From NCBI GenBank assembly GCA_026393115.1, contig JAPLAU010000032.1, forward strand, positions 62,001 to 126,000: a stretch of DNA of 64,000 bases, in the 5' to 3' direction. This document shows, in pieces, positions 8,795 through 17,035 of the stretch. This DNA comes from Actinomycetota bacterium. GTDB lineage: Bacteria > Actinomycetota > Actinomycetes > S36-B12 > CAIYMF01. Under the pieces are notes generated by a model, which saw nothing but the letters and a program-made list of their open reading frames with translations, did not search any database and had not been told where the DNA came from. The translations under genes were made by a program, and so were the position numbers. Position 1 is the first letter of the stretch. Each line of letters opens with the position of its first letter.

Positions 8795-9960
8795 CCGCTA
8801 GTTGGGCCTCTCTGGTGGGGCAGACCCAGTCGGTGGCGACGCTGCAGCGGGCCGTGGCTGACGCGCGACTTGTTCCTCCCGGCACCGCGATGACGCACGC
8901 CTGGCTCATCATCGGGCCGCCTGGTGCGGGTCGATCAACGGCGGCGTTGCTGTTTGCCGCGGCGCTGCAGTGCGACGGCCAGGGGTGCGGAGAGTGTTCG
9001 TCGTGCAATGAGGTCTTTCACGATTCGCACCCCGATGTGGTGCGCTTCAATCCCCAGCAATTGCAGATCACTGTCGATGAGGCGCGGGGGCTCATTGGTC
9101 GGGCATCTCTCTCGCCCGACCGTGGGCATTGGACGGTCATGATCGTCGAGGACGCTGACCGGCTTAACGAAGTCAGCGGAAACATGCTGCTCAAGGCCAT
9201 CGAAGAGCCGACGGCACACACGGTGTGGTTGCTGTGCGCGCCCAGCACCGAGGACGTCCTTCCCACCATTCGCAGTCGGTGTCGGGTGTTGCAGTTGCGT
9301 ACTCCACCGTGGCGCGATGTGGCGCGACTTCTTGAAGCTGACGGTATCGATCCGTCGATGGCCGCGTTCGCGTCGCGGGCGGCCCAGGGCCACGTTGGGC
9401 GTGCTCGGGCGCTCGCAGTCGACGAGGATGCGCGGTTGCGCCGACAAGAGGTGCTGCGCATTCCGATGCGATTGACGAGTTTGCCAGCGTGCTTCGCCGC
9501 GGCTTCCGACATTGTGGCAACGGCCAATGAAGATGCTGCCTCGTTCACCGGTCCCCTTGATTCCAATGAGCATGACGAATTGCTGCGTGCGTATGGCGAG
9601 GGGGCGACGGGTCAGGGCATCACCAAGACACGCATCGAACGACTTGCGAAAGGTGCGGTGCGCGAACTGGAGGCGCATCAAAAGTCGCGGCGCACCCGTG
9701 CGGTACGCGATCGCCTCGACCGAGTGCTCATCGACCTCATCACCTTCTACCGCGACGTGTTGGTGCTGCAGGTGGGTTCGGATGTCGACCTCGTGAACGA
9801 GGAACTGCGGCCTTCACTTGATCGGGTGGCCGCTGAGAGTGCGCCCGAGAGCACGCGCCGACGCCTTGATGCCATTAGCCGCACTCGACGGCTGCTGCAG
9901 AGCAACGCGAGTCCGCAGTTACTGGTCGAGGCCCTGACGGTTGAACTCGCCCGCGGCTGA
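8791..9960 (+). CDS. holB: DNA polymerase III subunit delta' (clamp loader)
   Basis: A 389-residue AAA+ clamp-loader subunit. Four cysteines in CDGQGCGECSSC (about residues 65-76) form the family zinc module. IEEP and SRCRVLQL segments identify delta' rather than an active tau/gamma ATPase. The P-loop reads GPPGAGRST with arginine in place of the catalytic lysine, in line with delta' being an inactive ATPase. ATG 8791 overlaps the tmk stop; the open frame extends upstream to 8533, but that part lies inside tmk in another frame and is not protein-like. The gene ends 22 bases before the repeat at 9983. Confidence 0.93.
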   Translation: MTASWASLVGQTQSVATLQRAVADARLVPPGTAMTHAWLIIGPPGAGRSTAALLFAAALQCDGQGCGECSSCNEVFHDSHPDVVRFNPQQLQITVDEARGLIGRASLSPDRGHWTVMIVEDADRLNEVSGNMLLKAIEEPTAHTVWLLCAPSTEDVLPTIRSRCRVLQLRTPPWRDVARLLEADGIDPSMAAFASRAAQGHVGRARALAVDEDARLRRQEVLRIPMRLTSLPACFAAASDIVATANEDAASFTGPLDSNEHDELLRAYGEGATGQGITKTRIERLAKGAVRELEAHQKSRRTRAVRDRLDRVLIDLITFYRDVLVLQVGSDVDLVNEELRPSLDRVAAESAPESTRRRLDAISRTRRLLQSNASPQLLVEALTVELARG

Positions 9961-9982
9961 TGGGGTGCTGACCCTTCCCTGG

Positions 9983-10034
9983 CCCCTTTCTATGAGCAAA
10001 TAGCGCCCGAATCGGGTCGGATCTGCTCATAGAA
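9983..10034. repeat. Palindromic repeat, copy A (between holB and the DUF559 gene)
   Basis: A 52-base element with arms TTCTATGAGCA (9988-9998) and its exact complement at 10024-10034. It matches copy B (11077-11128) at 49 of 52 positions, including the loop, and is in the same orientation. It lies between two convergent stop codons (9960 and 10058) and could act as a two-way terminator. There is no U-run, and conservation of the loop suggests a repeat family rather than only a terminator. Confidence 0.8.
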
Positions 10035-10057
10035 GAGCCACTGCGATCGCTTGAGAG

Positions 10058-11002
10058 TTACGCGACCGCGACATCTCGCTCGCGGAGGGCAATCGCTGCG
10101 CGGATGTGCGCCACGACGGTTTCGGGCTCGTTGATCAATTGCCACCACGTGAATCGCAGCACCATCCAGCCATGAAGTTGGATGAGATTCTGGCGGCGTC
10201 GATCGAGTTCGAACTGCTCTCTTCCGGAGTGGGCCGCTCGACCGTCAATTTCGATGCATAACTTCAGTCGTGGGAGTGCGAAGTCGAGTTCGGCGAGAAT
10301 GCGACCCTCCCGCGAACGCAGCGCATAATTGGACTTCCAACCACGCAGCCCTGCGTGAGTGAGTAGGCGGCGCATCACACGCTCACCCTCAGAGTGGCTT
10401 CCCTCAGCGAGGCGTCGCTCAAGCTGGCGAAGTCGTGTGACGCCGTTGCGGCCCTTGCCTGCGCGCAATTCGAGCGCGAGCCCCCACGTCTGAGATGTGA
10501 CCCAGTGTCGCTGCATTGCCTGGTCGAATAGTTCGAACGCGTCGTCCAGCGATATGTGCAGCAGAGTGTCAACGAGGGCGAAGTCGCGCCGGGCAATTCG
10601 GCAAGTGACACCTGCGATAGTGCGACGCTCGACACCGTCGCGCAGGATGCGCAGTCCAGGAATGCGGTTGTAGTTGTGCATTGGGTTGGTCGAGACGATC
10701 AGGTCGGCTGCGCTGACGTGCCACTGCTGCAGGCGAAGTGCAGTCGGGCCGGACACGATGGCATCTGGGCCAAGTCGTAGTCCGATCGCCGTTGCATCGC
10801 GACGGTCATTGTCGAGGCGGGTTGGTGGCGTGCCGGTGGACGCCGAAACTACGAGGCATCCCAGGTGTCGTGTCCAAGTACCTGATTCCACAAGACGCTT
10901 TTGCACTCTGGCGCTGACACCGCGCTCGGCCGCTTGCTTGGCCGTGACGAGCCCGGATTGGCGCTGCGCAAGTTCCTGCACGCGATGAAGTGAAGTTGTC
11001 AC
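10058..11002 (-). CDS. AbiEi-type N-terminal domain protein with DUF559 (Vsr/PD-(D/E)XK-like) domain
   Basis: A 314-residue two-part protein. The N-terminus (QRQSGLVTAKQAAERGVS, then a GTW..H.G segment, about residues 12-50) looks like the winged-helix AbiEi antitoxin-like domain. The C-terminal ~110 residues match DUF559: LAELDFALPRLKLCIEIDGR, then H.GR.QFELDRRRQN and GWMVLRFTWWQL, with the acidic/His pattern of a Vsr-like nuclease fold. Many actinobacterial genomes carry several such genes of unknown role. No AbiEii toxin partner is adjacent. The gene is closely bracketed by palindromic repeats A and B. A nuclease function is inferred from the fold only. Confidence 0.8.
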   Translation of the reverse strand: MTTSLHRVQELAQRQSGLVTAKQAAERGVSARVQKRLVESGTWTRHLGCLVVSASTGTPPTRLDNDRRDATAIGLRLGPDAIVSGPTALRLQQWHVSAADLIVSTNPMHNYNRIPGLRILRDGVERRTIAGVTCRIARRDFALVDTLLHISLDDAFELFDQAMQRHWVTSQTWGLALELRAGKGRNGVTRLRQLERRLAEGSHSEGERVMRRLLTHAGLRGWKSNYALRSREGRILAELDFALPRLKLCIEIDGRAAHSGREQFELDRRRQNLIQLHGWMVLRFTWWQLINEPETVVAHIRAAIALRERDVAVA

Positions 11003-11076
11003 TACTGAACGGTGACACCAATGTCGATTGTGTGTCGGGGCTGTCCACAGGGCTGACCGCGAGTTCTGGGTGAGCG

Positions 11077-11133
11077 CCCCTTTCTATGAGCAAAAAGCAC
11101 CCGAATCGGGTCGGATTTGCTCATAGAAAGGGG
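11077..11133. repeat. Palindromic repeat, copy B (18-bp perfect stem)
   Basis: Arms CCCCTTTCTATGAGCAAA (11077-11094) and its exact complement (11116-11133) form an 18-bp stem. The 21-base loop contains a small CCGA/TCGG hairpin. The repeat lies 27 bases after the stop of the gene at 11161-12036 and 74 bases upstream of the DUF559 gene start, so it may terminate the first and shape expression of the second. It is nearly identical to copy A on the other side of the DUF559 gene. Confidence 0.85.
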
Positions 11134-11160
11134 GCAACGTGCGGCCCGGGAAAGTGGCGA

Positions 11161-12036
11161 TCAGATGTCGGTGCTGAACGTCTCGTACGACACGGTGAGT
11201 CCGTGAGCGTACGCTGCGAGCGCATCAACGGCCGGGCCAAGCACCTCATCGGAACTGCGGCCAAAGTCGGGGGCTGACAGCATCGCGGCAGCAGCCGCCA
11301 TGAGCCGGTCGTAGGTTTCAACACCAACGGCGAGGCGAACCGCAATGTCTTGCGCCGACAACGCGGCAGTGCGGGCGGCCTCAGTGCCAGGCAGTGAGCG
11401 CTCCATTTGATCGAGCACTTCGAGGCGGTGCACAAGTGCGTTGAGTGCCGGCCCGGCCTCAGAATCGGCACGGGCCAGTTCAACTCCGGCCTCGGGGTGC
11501 AAGGTGGAGACGGCGGGAATTAAGCCTGTGAGTTGCGCCCGGATGCGCAGCAAACGACGTGCATCGGAATCTCCACGTGCTCCGTTACGCAACCGAGGAG
11601 GCGGGGGAGCGGGAACGAGGATCGATGGCTCGGGCGGTGGGTGGTGCACTAACTGCCGTGAGCGGTAAGCGCTGAGCGCTGCTGCCCCGGTAACGGTAGC
11701 CAAGGCGATTGTGGCGGTGAAGGGAATCGAGGCGACCCCTGCTACCCCGACGATGGTGAGGGTGCCCGTGACGGCCGCGGTGGTGGCCATGGGGGCGACG
11801 CGATTGCGGGCTCGGCGCATGCGGCTTTCGTAGGCACGAACCTGAGAGGTTTGCTGCGCAATGGCCTTTTGGTGAGCCTTCTCGAGCTCTCGGGTCTCGC
11901 GCGAGCGAGTGGGCATCGACCTCCAGTTGGCCCGCACAGAAGTGACCAACTCAAGCCCTTGGGCGACCGCGGTCGTGACAACCTCGCCCAAACGCTCGCG
12001 GTCGTCGGCCGACCGGTCCTTCCGCTTGCCTGCCAT
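11161..12036 (-). CDS. Membrane protein of unknown function, possibly PspM-like
   Basis: A 291-residue protein. The N-terminal ~80 residues are basic and likely helical (KAHQKAIAQQTSQVRAYESR), followed by two adjacent hydrophobic segments (about residues 83-122), a Pro-rich linker (HHPPPEPSILVPAPPPP) and a helical C-terminal domain. This layout resembles the actinobacterial phage-shock membrane partner PspM (Rv2743c type), but no clgR or pspA gene lies beside it, so the name is a suggestion. A 9-bp inverted repeat lies upstream at 12068-12095. Transcription runs toward repeat B, which may end it. Confidence 0.6.
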   Translation of the reverse strand: MAGKRKDRSADDRERLGEVVTTAVAQGLELVTSVRANWRSMPTRSRETRELEKAHQKAIAQQTSQVRAYESRMRRARNRVAPMATTAAVTGTLTIVGVAGVASIPFTATIALATVTGAAALSAYRSRQLVHHPPPEPSILVPAPPPPRLRNGARGDSDARRLLRIRAQLTGLIPAVSTLHPEAGVELARADSEAGPALNALVHRLEVLDQMERSLPGTEAARTAALSAQDIAVRLAVGVETYDRLMAAAAAMLSAPDFGRSSDEVLGPAVDALAAYAHGLTVSYETFSTDI

Positions 12037-12067
12037 GGGTCCACGTTACGTCGCCGACCCCCTTGGT

Positions 12068-12095
12068 GTCACCGTCGGGCTGGCCTGACGGTGAC
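12068..12095. promoter_or_regulatory. Nine-bp inverted repeat in a divergent intergenic region
   Basis: GTCACCGTC (12068-12076) and GACGGTGAC (12087-12095) are exact complements with a 10-base spacer. They sit 32 bases upstream of the minus-strand gene start (12036) and about 150 bases upstream of the divergent peptidase gene. This is a plausible operator; the regulator is unknown. Confidence 0.4.
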
Positions 12096-12246
12096 GCGTG
12101 GAAACGTGGGGGCGGGGGTCGGGGTGAATGCGCGCCCACGCAAGAAATCGGTCGGAGCCGGCTCACGGGTAGGCTCGGGCACGTTCGGGGGGCGTGGCGC
12201 GTTCTCCCGGGAGTTCGACTTCATCCCAGTACCCCGAGGAGCATTC

Positions 12247-13830
12247 GTGAGCCTGTCAGTGCGCAGTGCCGCCGTTGCGTCGGTGGGGTCGTTGCTCGCG
12301 GTGTCCCTGCTCTCAGCCTGCGCGGCGGCTTCGGACGGCACGATTTCGACGAGTCCAGCGAGCTCTTCCGGCACCACGTCGTCTGCCACGGCCTCGCCAC
12401 TCACTCCGTCATCCAGCGCTCCTCCGACTGCATTGGCCAGCTTCTACGATCAACAACTCCTCTGGGAAGGCTGTGGGGGAGACTTCGAGTGCTCGAACTT
12501 ATCGGTGCCGCTGGCGTATGACGACCCGGGCAAGGCGTCGATCACGCTGAAGCTGATTCGCCTTGCTTCCCAGGGCGACAACGTTCTGGGTTCGCTCGTC
12601 GTGAATCCAGGTGGCCCTGGTGGCTCGGGAATCGACTACGCTCGCGCCGCTCGCGCGGTCACCACAGACGCCATGCGCGACCACTACGACATCGTGGGAT
12701 TCGATCCGCGTGGCGTCGGAACGTCTAACCCCATCCACTGTCTCGACGACGCGCAGACTGACGAGTACATCGCCGCTGACGCTTCCCCCGACAACGCTGC
12801 CGAAACAGCAGACCTTGAGCGACTGTCGGTGCAACTAGGAGCTGCGTGCGTTGCGAAGTCGCCCACGCTCGTTCCGAACATTGGAACCCGTGACGCCGCT
12901 CGCGACATGGACATCCTGCGTGCGGCACTCGGCGACGACAAACTGAATTACCTCGGCAAGTCGTACGGCACCTACCTTGGTGCCACGTACGCTGAGGAGT
13001 TTCCGGCAAACGTGGGGCGCATGTTGCTCGACGGTGCAGTCGACCCCTCGTTGAACTCGACCGAACTTGCCAAAGGCCAAGCGGCCGGATTCGAATTGGC
13101 GTTGAAGCGATTCGTTCAGAAGTGTCCCGATCTACCCAACTGCCCGCTCTCACATGACCCGGCAGTGGCCATCACTGAGGTGCAGAACTTCCTCCGCAAG
13201 GTTGACGCTCAGCCGCTCACGACTTCGCAAGGTCGACCGCTCACCGAGGCTCTGGCCGTACTTGGAATCATCGGTTCGCTGTACGACAACGACTACGGCT
13301 GGCCGACGCTGGCCGATGGACTGAGCGCTGCGTTCAAGGGTGACGGTTCGCGGCTACTCGAGATCGGCGACTACTTCACCGATCTCGATAGCAGTGGGCA
13401 CTACACGACCAATGGCAACGATGCGATCTACGCAGTCAACTGCTGGGATAAGCCCGCCACCCCGGGTCTTGCAGAGACTCAGGCATTGGCCAAGCAGTGG
13501 GCAGTCGAGTATCCGACGTTCGGAACGTACCTCGCCTGGGGCAACCTGCCGTGTGCGACGTGGCCCGGTCACTCAACGGTGGCTCCGCACAAGGTGGTGG
13601 CCGACGGTAGCCCGACGATTCTTGTCATCGGAACAACGAACGACCCCGCAACGCCTGTTGAGTGGGCGAAATCGCTCGCATCGCAGCTCTCTCACGGCCT
13701 GTATATGGAATGGCAAGGCGACGGACACACCGCCTATATGCGTGGCAGCACCTGTATCGACGACAAGGTTGACGCGTTCTTCATCGACGGAGTTGAGCCC
13801 GCCGCCGGCACCGTGTGCCCCGCGCCGTAG
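12247..13830 (+). CDS. Secreted alpha/beta-hydrolase lipoprotein, tripeptidyl aminopeptidase type (S33)
   Basis: A 527-residue exported enzyme. GTG 12247 has GAGGAG 5 bases upstream and gives a signal peptide ending in a lipobox (SLLSAC), followed by a Ser/Thr-rich linker. The fold motifs are NPGGPGGSG (oxyanion region), GKSYGTYLGATYA with the nucleophile serine, an Asp in GTTNDPATPVEW, and the His in GDGHTAYM. This matches the actinobacterial Tap/SlpD family, which removes tripeptides or amino acids from peptide N-termini outside the cell. The frame stays open upstream to 11851, but that part has no coding character. It ends 6 bases before the convergent DUF4239 gene. Confidence 0.9.
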   Translation: MSLSVRSAAVASVGSLLAVSLLSACAAASDGTISTSPASSSGTTSSATASPLTPSSSAPPTALASFYDQQLLWEGCGGDFECSNLSVPLAYDDPGKASITLKLIRLASQGDNVLGSLVVNPGGPGGSGIDYARAARAVTTDAMRDHYDIVGFDPRGVGTSNPIHCLDDAQTDEYIAADASPDNAAETADLERLSVQLGAACVAKSPTLVPNIGTRDAARDMDILRAALGDDKLNYLGKSYGTYLGATYAEEFPANVGRMLLDGAVDPSLNSTELAKGQAAGFELALKRFVQKCPDLPNCPLSHDPAVAITEVQNFLRKVDAQPLTTSQGRPLTEALAVLGIIGSLYDNDYGWPTLADGLSAAFKGDGSRLLEIGDYFTDLDSSGHYTTNGNDAIYAVNCWDKPATPGLAETQALAKQWAVEYPTFGTYLAWGNLPCATWPGHSTVAPHKVVADGSPTILVIGTTNDPATPVEWAKSLASQLSHGLYMEWQGDGHTAYMRGSTCIDDKVDAFFIDGVEPAAGTVCPAP

Positions 13831-13836
13831 CGGCCG

Positions 13837-14706
13837 CTATGCAGGTTCGGGCGGTGTGCCTTCGGGTAGATCGGTCGGAGAGCCGCATGGGCTCCAGTCC
13901 TCGCTGGGGAACGACTCCTGCAGCAGATTAAGCGTTGAGGTGAGGGCAATGGGCTCGACCGTGCCGTAGCTGCCCGATAGCGGTGCGTCGAGTTGGCTCA
14001 TCGTTGCGAGGGTGACGGCCAAGACGATCCACGTGGCTGCGATGGAGATGTATGTCAGACGGCGGAGTGCTCCTATCTGAAGCACCATCAACGCGACGAA
14101 GACAAAGGTCAAGGTGTAGATGACGAACCAAATGATCAACGGAATGTTGGGTGGGGCGAGCAGAAGTCGCAGTTGGCGAGCCTGATCAAGCGCGCTGACA
14201 TTCTCGACGACGTAAAAGTGCGAATTGCTCTGAGACACCCCATTGATGGGAAGCGCACGACTGTCTGCGCGCACTCGGCCCAACCAGGCCGAGGTGACTT
14301 GGCTGCCGCCGAGGTCAAGGTGATCGGCCGCCATGCGGTCGTCAGTGTGCAGTGAGCGTGTCGCGCAGATCAGATCACGTCGAAGCGCATGACTTTGAGC
14401 GGGTTCCCAAGCACCGGCCGTTTGAAACAGAGCACTGATACGTACGGCTTCCTGCCGGCTGGCCTCTTGGGCGTCGGTGAAGTGCTGCACGGCGAATACC
14501 AGCAGGAGACCAAGGATGATTCCGAAGGCGCCCCCGACGAAGCCAACAGCGTCACCGAGTTGCCCGCGATGGCGATCTTCCTCGCGCTTTTCGTTGCGGT
14601 TGAGGCGTCGCTGGATTCGCCAGCCAACGAGCCCGCCGAGAAGGACGCAGACGAAAAGGGCGGCCTGGATCGCCCAGAACGACAGTTCAAGGTCTACGGA
14701 ATCCAT
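13837..14706 (-). CDS. DUF4239-family membrane protein
   Basis: A 289-residue protein with two N-terminal transmembrane segments (about residues 10-28 and 52-72), a soluble middle region of about 110 residues, and two more segments near residues 185-235. The pattern GFVGGAFGIILGLLLVFAV followed by a basic/acidic helix (QEASRQEAVRISALFQTAG) fits the uncharacterised DUF4239 (bestrophin-like) family. Its start overlaps the end of the upstream CPBP protease gene by 13 bases, so the two are probably co-transcribed. No function is known. Confidence 0.8.
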   Translation of the reverse strand: MDSVDLELSFWAIQAALFVCVLLGGLVGWRIQRRLNRNEKREEDRHRGQLGDAVGFVGGAFGIILGLLLVFAVQHFTDAQEASRQEAVRISALFQTAGAWEPAQSHALRRDLICATRSLHTDDRMAADHLDLGGSQVTSAWLGRVRADSRALPINGVSQSNSHFYVVENVSALDQARQLRLLLAPPNIPLIIWFVIYTLTFVFVALMVLQIGALRRLTYISIAATWIVLAVTLATMSQLDAPLSGSYGTVEPIALTSTLNLLQESFPSEDWSPCGSPTDLPEGTPPEPA

Positions 14707-15494
14707 GTGACTCGCCCGTGTAGCGCGCTATAGCCGATGAATGCGATGGCATCGATGATGAAGTGCGCCACGATGAAGGGCATGACGCGATTCCAGCGTG
14801 TGTAGAGCCAGCCGAACACCGCGCCCATGAACAGGTTCCCGATGAATCCGCCGAATCCTTGGTAGAGGTGGTAGCAACCACGCAGGAACGCCGAGGCCGC
14901 AATGGCTTGGCCTGGCTTCCAACCAATCTGCTTGAGTCGATGCAGCAGATACGCGAGAACGATTACTTCTTCAAGGATGGCGTTCTCGGCGGCGGCGAGA
15001 AGTTGCACGGGAATCGCCCACCACTCCCCGGTGAGTTTGACCGCCTGAATCTGAACCGATGCGCCGACCTTGAACGCCAGCAGGTAGAACACCAGCCCAA
15101 CACCGCCGAGTACTGCAGCGAGCACCACTCCGCGCAGGATGTCACGGCCGGGCTCGGTGCGGTCGAAGCCGATGACCCGGGGGCCTTCACCGCTTCGGTA
15201 AAGCAGGTAAAACACCAAGGCCACAGGAACGAGTGCGAGGGCGGTGTTGACGAGTTGATACGAGAGATCGAGCCACGGACGGTCGGGCGCGTAGGACACC
15301 ACGATCGACGCAACCTGATCCCTGAGCGGAACGCCGAGGGTGAGCGAGTCGGCCAGATAGATGAAGGCTCGAATACCGCTGGCGGCAATCGAGACAAGTA
15401 GTACGACCCACACTTCGACAGTGAGCGCACGGTTGTTGGGAAGTTCGCACCCCGGTGTTGCGGACTGCGCGGGTGCCTGCGACTGCTCGGACAT
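14694..15494 (-). CDS. CPBP-family intramembrane metalloprotease (Abi/CAAX-like)
   Basis: A 266-residue polytopic membrane protein. The CPBP signature is visible: EEVIVLAYLLHRL (paired glutamates), then YHLYQGFGGFIGNLFMG and FIVAHFIIDAIAF carrying the two metal-binding histidines. Family members act as prenyl-protein proteases or bacteriocin-immunity factors; the substrate here is unknown. I chose ATG 15494; the frame continues upstream to 15644, but that sequence is low-quality Arg/Ser/Thr-rich text. It overlaps the DUF4239 gene by 13 bases. Confidence 0.85.
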   Translation of the reverse strand: MSEQSQAPAQSATPGCELPNNRALTVEVWVVLLVSIAASGIRAFIYLADSLTLGVPLRDQVASIVVSYAPDRPWLDLSYQLVNTALALVPVALVFYLLYRSGEGPRVIGFDRTEPGRDILRGVVLAAVLGGVGLVFYLLAFKVGASVQIQAVKLTGEWWAIPVQLLAAAENAILEEVIVLAYLLHRLKQIGWKPGQAIAASAFLRGCYHLYQGFGGFIGNLFMGAVFGWLYTRWNRVMPFIVAHFIIDAIAFIGYSALHGRVTWIP

Positions 15495-15513
15495 AGTCGT
15501 CAGGTTACCTACG

Positions 15514-16923
15514 TCAGGTACTGAATGACACCGCGTGGGTCGTGGACCGGCATTGCGTGCCGCACTTGAGGTCGTGACACAACGTCTGAGGCGCCTCCGC
15601 GAAGTCGTCGTCGACCCAGATGACATCGAGTCCTCGGCGTTCAAGAAGTGATGTCGCTAGCCCCGCGCGATGCCCGATGGCGCAGTGCACCCACACATCA
15701 GCGCCGGGAGTCAGGAGCGAGTCGATGTCGGCGGTCGGCAGTTCATGAACCGGAACGTGCACGGCACCGGGAATGTGGCCGCGTGTCCATTCAGCTCGTT
15801 CGCGCACATCGAGCACGAGCGCAGTGTCGGCCTCTGCGAGATCGGCAAAGGTGCCTCGAGTGGTGCTGGCCGTGGTCTGGCTGGTGGGTGCGACGCAGGC
15901 GCAGTGTAGGTCGTCGAAGCCAATCAGTGAGAGCTCGCGCTGGGCGCGCGCCACCTCATCGTCGTTGTCGGCGACAATCACGAAGGGGGTATCGATCGGT
16001 AGTACCCAGCCAATCCATGTGGCGATGGGCCCGGTCGCGCTCACGTGGAAACTTCCGGGAATGTGGGCCGCCGCGTAGGACTCACGGGTGCGTACGTCAA
16101 CGATCTGGATTCGATCGTCCTCTTCAACCTTCGCCACGAGGGTGTCTGCATCGACCGCGAGTGGCGCTGTGAGGTCAGACGCCGTCGGTCCGCCGACGTT
16201 GCGCGGCGCCATCAACGGGTAGTACGAGGGGTAGTCGCCCAGACTTCCGAGCATGTGGGCGACAAATTCATCTTCGTTGAGGTGGAACGCCGGGTTCAGT
16301 GACATCTGGGCGAGGAGGTGTGAGTCACCGCCAGTTGCTTCACCTGCCACACAGAAACTGCCGAAGCCGTGCGTGGGGTAGAGCACGCTGTCGGCTGGTA
16401 AGAGTCGTGCCAACCTGCGAATCGACCAATACTGGCGACGCGCGAGCGACTCGGCGTGCTCAATGCCGAGCAGGTCGGTGCGCCCCGCTCCACCGAGAAG
16501 GAGAGATCCACCGGTGAATGCGGCGACATCGTCTCCGATGCTAAGCGAGTAGGCGGCGTGAGCGTCGGTGTGTCCTGGCGTGGAGACGGCGCGAAGGGAA
16601 AAGGGACCGGCTGGAATCAGGACGTCTTCCTCGGTGCGAGTGGCGGTGTAGGCCAGGCGAGGCCCCGCAGGAACGACGTACTCGGCCCGGTGCCGCCGTG
16701 CGAGTGCGAGTCCGCCCGTGACGTAGTCGTTGTGGATGTGCGTCTCAACGACAGTTGCCAGGCGCAGGCCTCGCTCGTCGAGAAGTCGCTCAACGCGATC
16801 AATGTCGCGCTGGATGTCGACGGCAACGGCCCATCCGTCGGCGACCGCGAGATACGAGCGATCACCGAGCGCGGGGGTCTCGAGGGTGATGACCTCAAAC
16901 GAGGTACACGGCCCTGCATCCAT
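15514..16923 (-). CDS. Metallo-beta-lactamase fold hydrolase fused to two rhodanese domains (persulfide dioxygenase-like)
   Basis: A 469-residue fusion. The MBL part (about residues 1-240) shows THIHNDYVTGG (about 64-72), STPGHTDAH and PTHGFGSFC, which hold the metal-binding histidines of the ETHE1/Blh group. The first rhodanese domain (about 265-345) has no catalytic cysteine. The second (about 370-460) has VHCAIGHRAG with Cys near residue 412. The family oxidises low-molecular-weight persulfides and transfers sulfane sulfur. The usual HxHxDH reads HxHxDY here. ATG 16923 has AGGAGG about 6 bases upstream. It diverges from an FAD oxidoreductase-Rrf2 operon, which suggests shared regulation. 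Confidence 0.88.
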   Translation of the reverse strand: MDAGPCTSFEVITLETPALGDRSYLAVADGWAVAVDIQRDIDRVERLLDERGLRLATVVETHIHNDYVTGGLALARRHRAEYVVPAGPRLAYTATRTEEDVLIPAGPFSLRAVSTPGHTDAHAAYSLSIGDDVAAFTGGSLLLGGAGRTDLLGIEHAESLARRQYWSIRRLARLLPADSVLYPTHGFGSFCVAGEATGGDSHLLAQMSLNPAFHLNEDEFVAHMLGSLGDYPSYYPLMAPRNVGGPTASDLTAPLAVDADTLVAKVEEDDRIQIVDVRTRESYAAAHIPGSFHVSATGPIATWIGWVLPIDTPFVIVADNDDEVARAQRELSLIGFDDLHCACVAPTSQTTASTTRGTFADLAEADTALVLDVRERAEWTRGHIPGAVHVPVHELPTADIDSLLTPGADVWVHCAIGHRAGLATSLLERRGLDVIWVDDDFAEAPQTLCHDLKCGTQCRSTTHAVSFST

Positions 16924-16959
16924 CGCTGTCCTCCTCTTGCCTGACGTGTGCAATAGCAT

Positions 16960-16982
16960 ACTATTCTGCTAGGCAAAGTAGT
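16960..16982. promoter_or_regulatory. Candidate Rrf2 operator between the MBL-rhodanese and FAD oxidoreductase genes
   Basis: A 23-bp imperfect palindrome starting ACTATTCTGC and ending GCAAAGTAGT, with 8 of 11 pairs matching. It lies 37 bases from the minus-strand start (16923) and 53 bases from the plus-strand start (17036). The size and AT-rich arms fit Rrf2-family sites, and an Rrf2 gene ends the plus-strand operon. Binding is inferred. Confidence 0.45.
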
Positions 16983-17035
16983 CAATCTGTGTACCATGGT
17001 GTGCATCTGAACGGGTGAATGGGCGGAAGGTAGTC

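Noticed and set aside
10058-11002. Complete AbiE toxin-antitoxin system
   Set aside because: Only the AbiEi-like domain is present, fused to DUF559; there is no AbiEii nucleotidyltransferase gene beside it.
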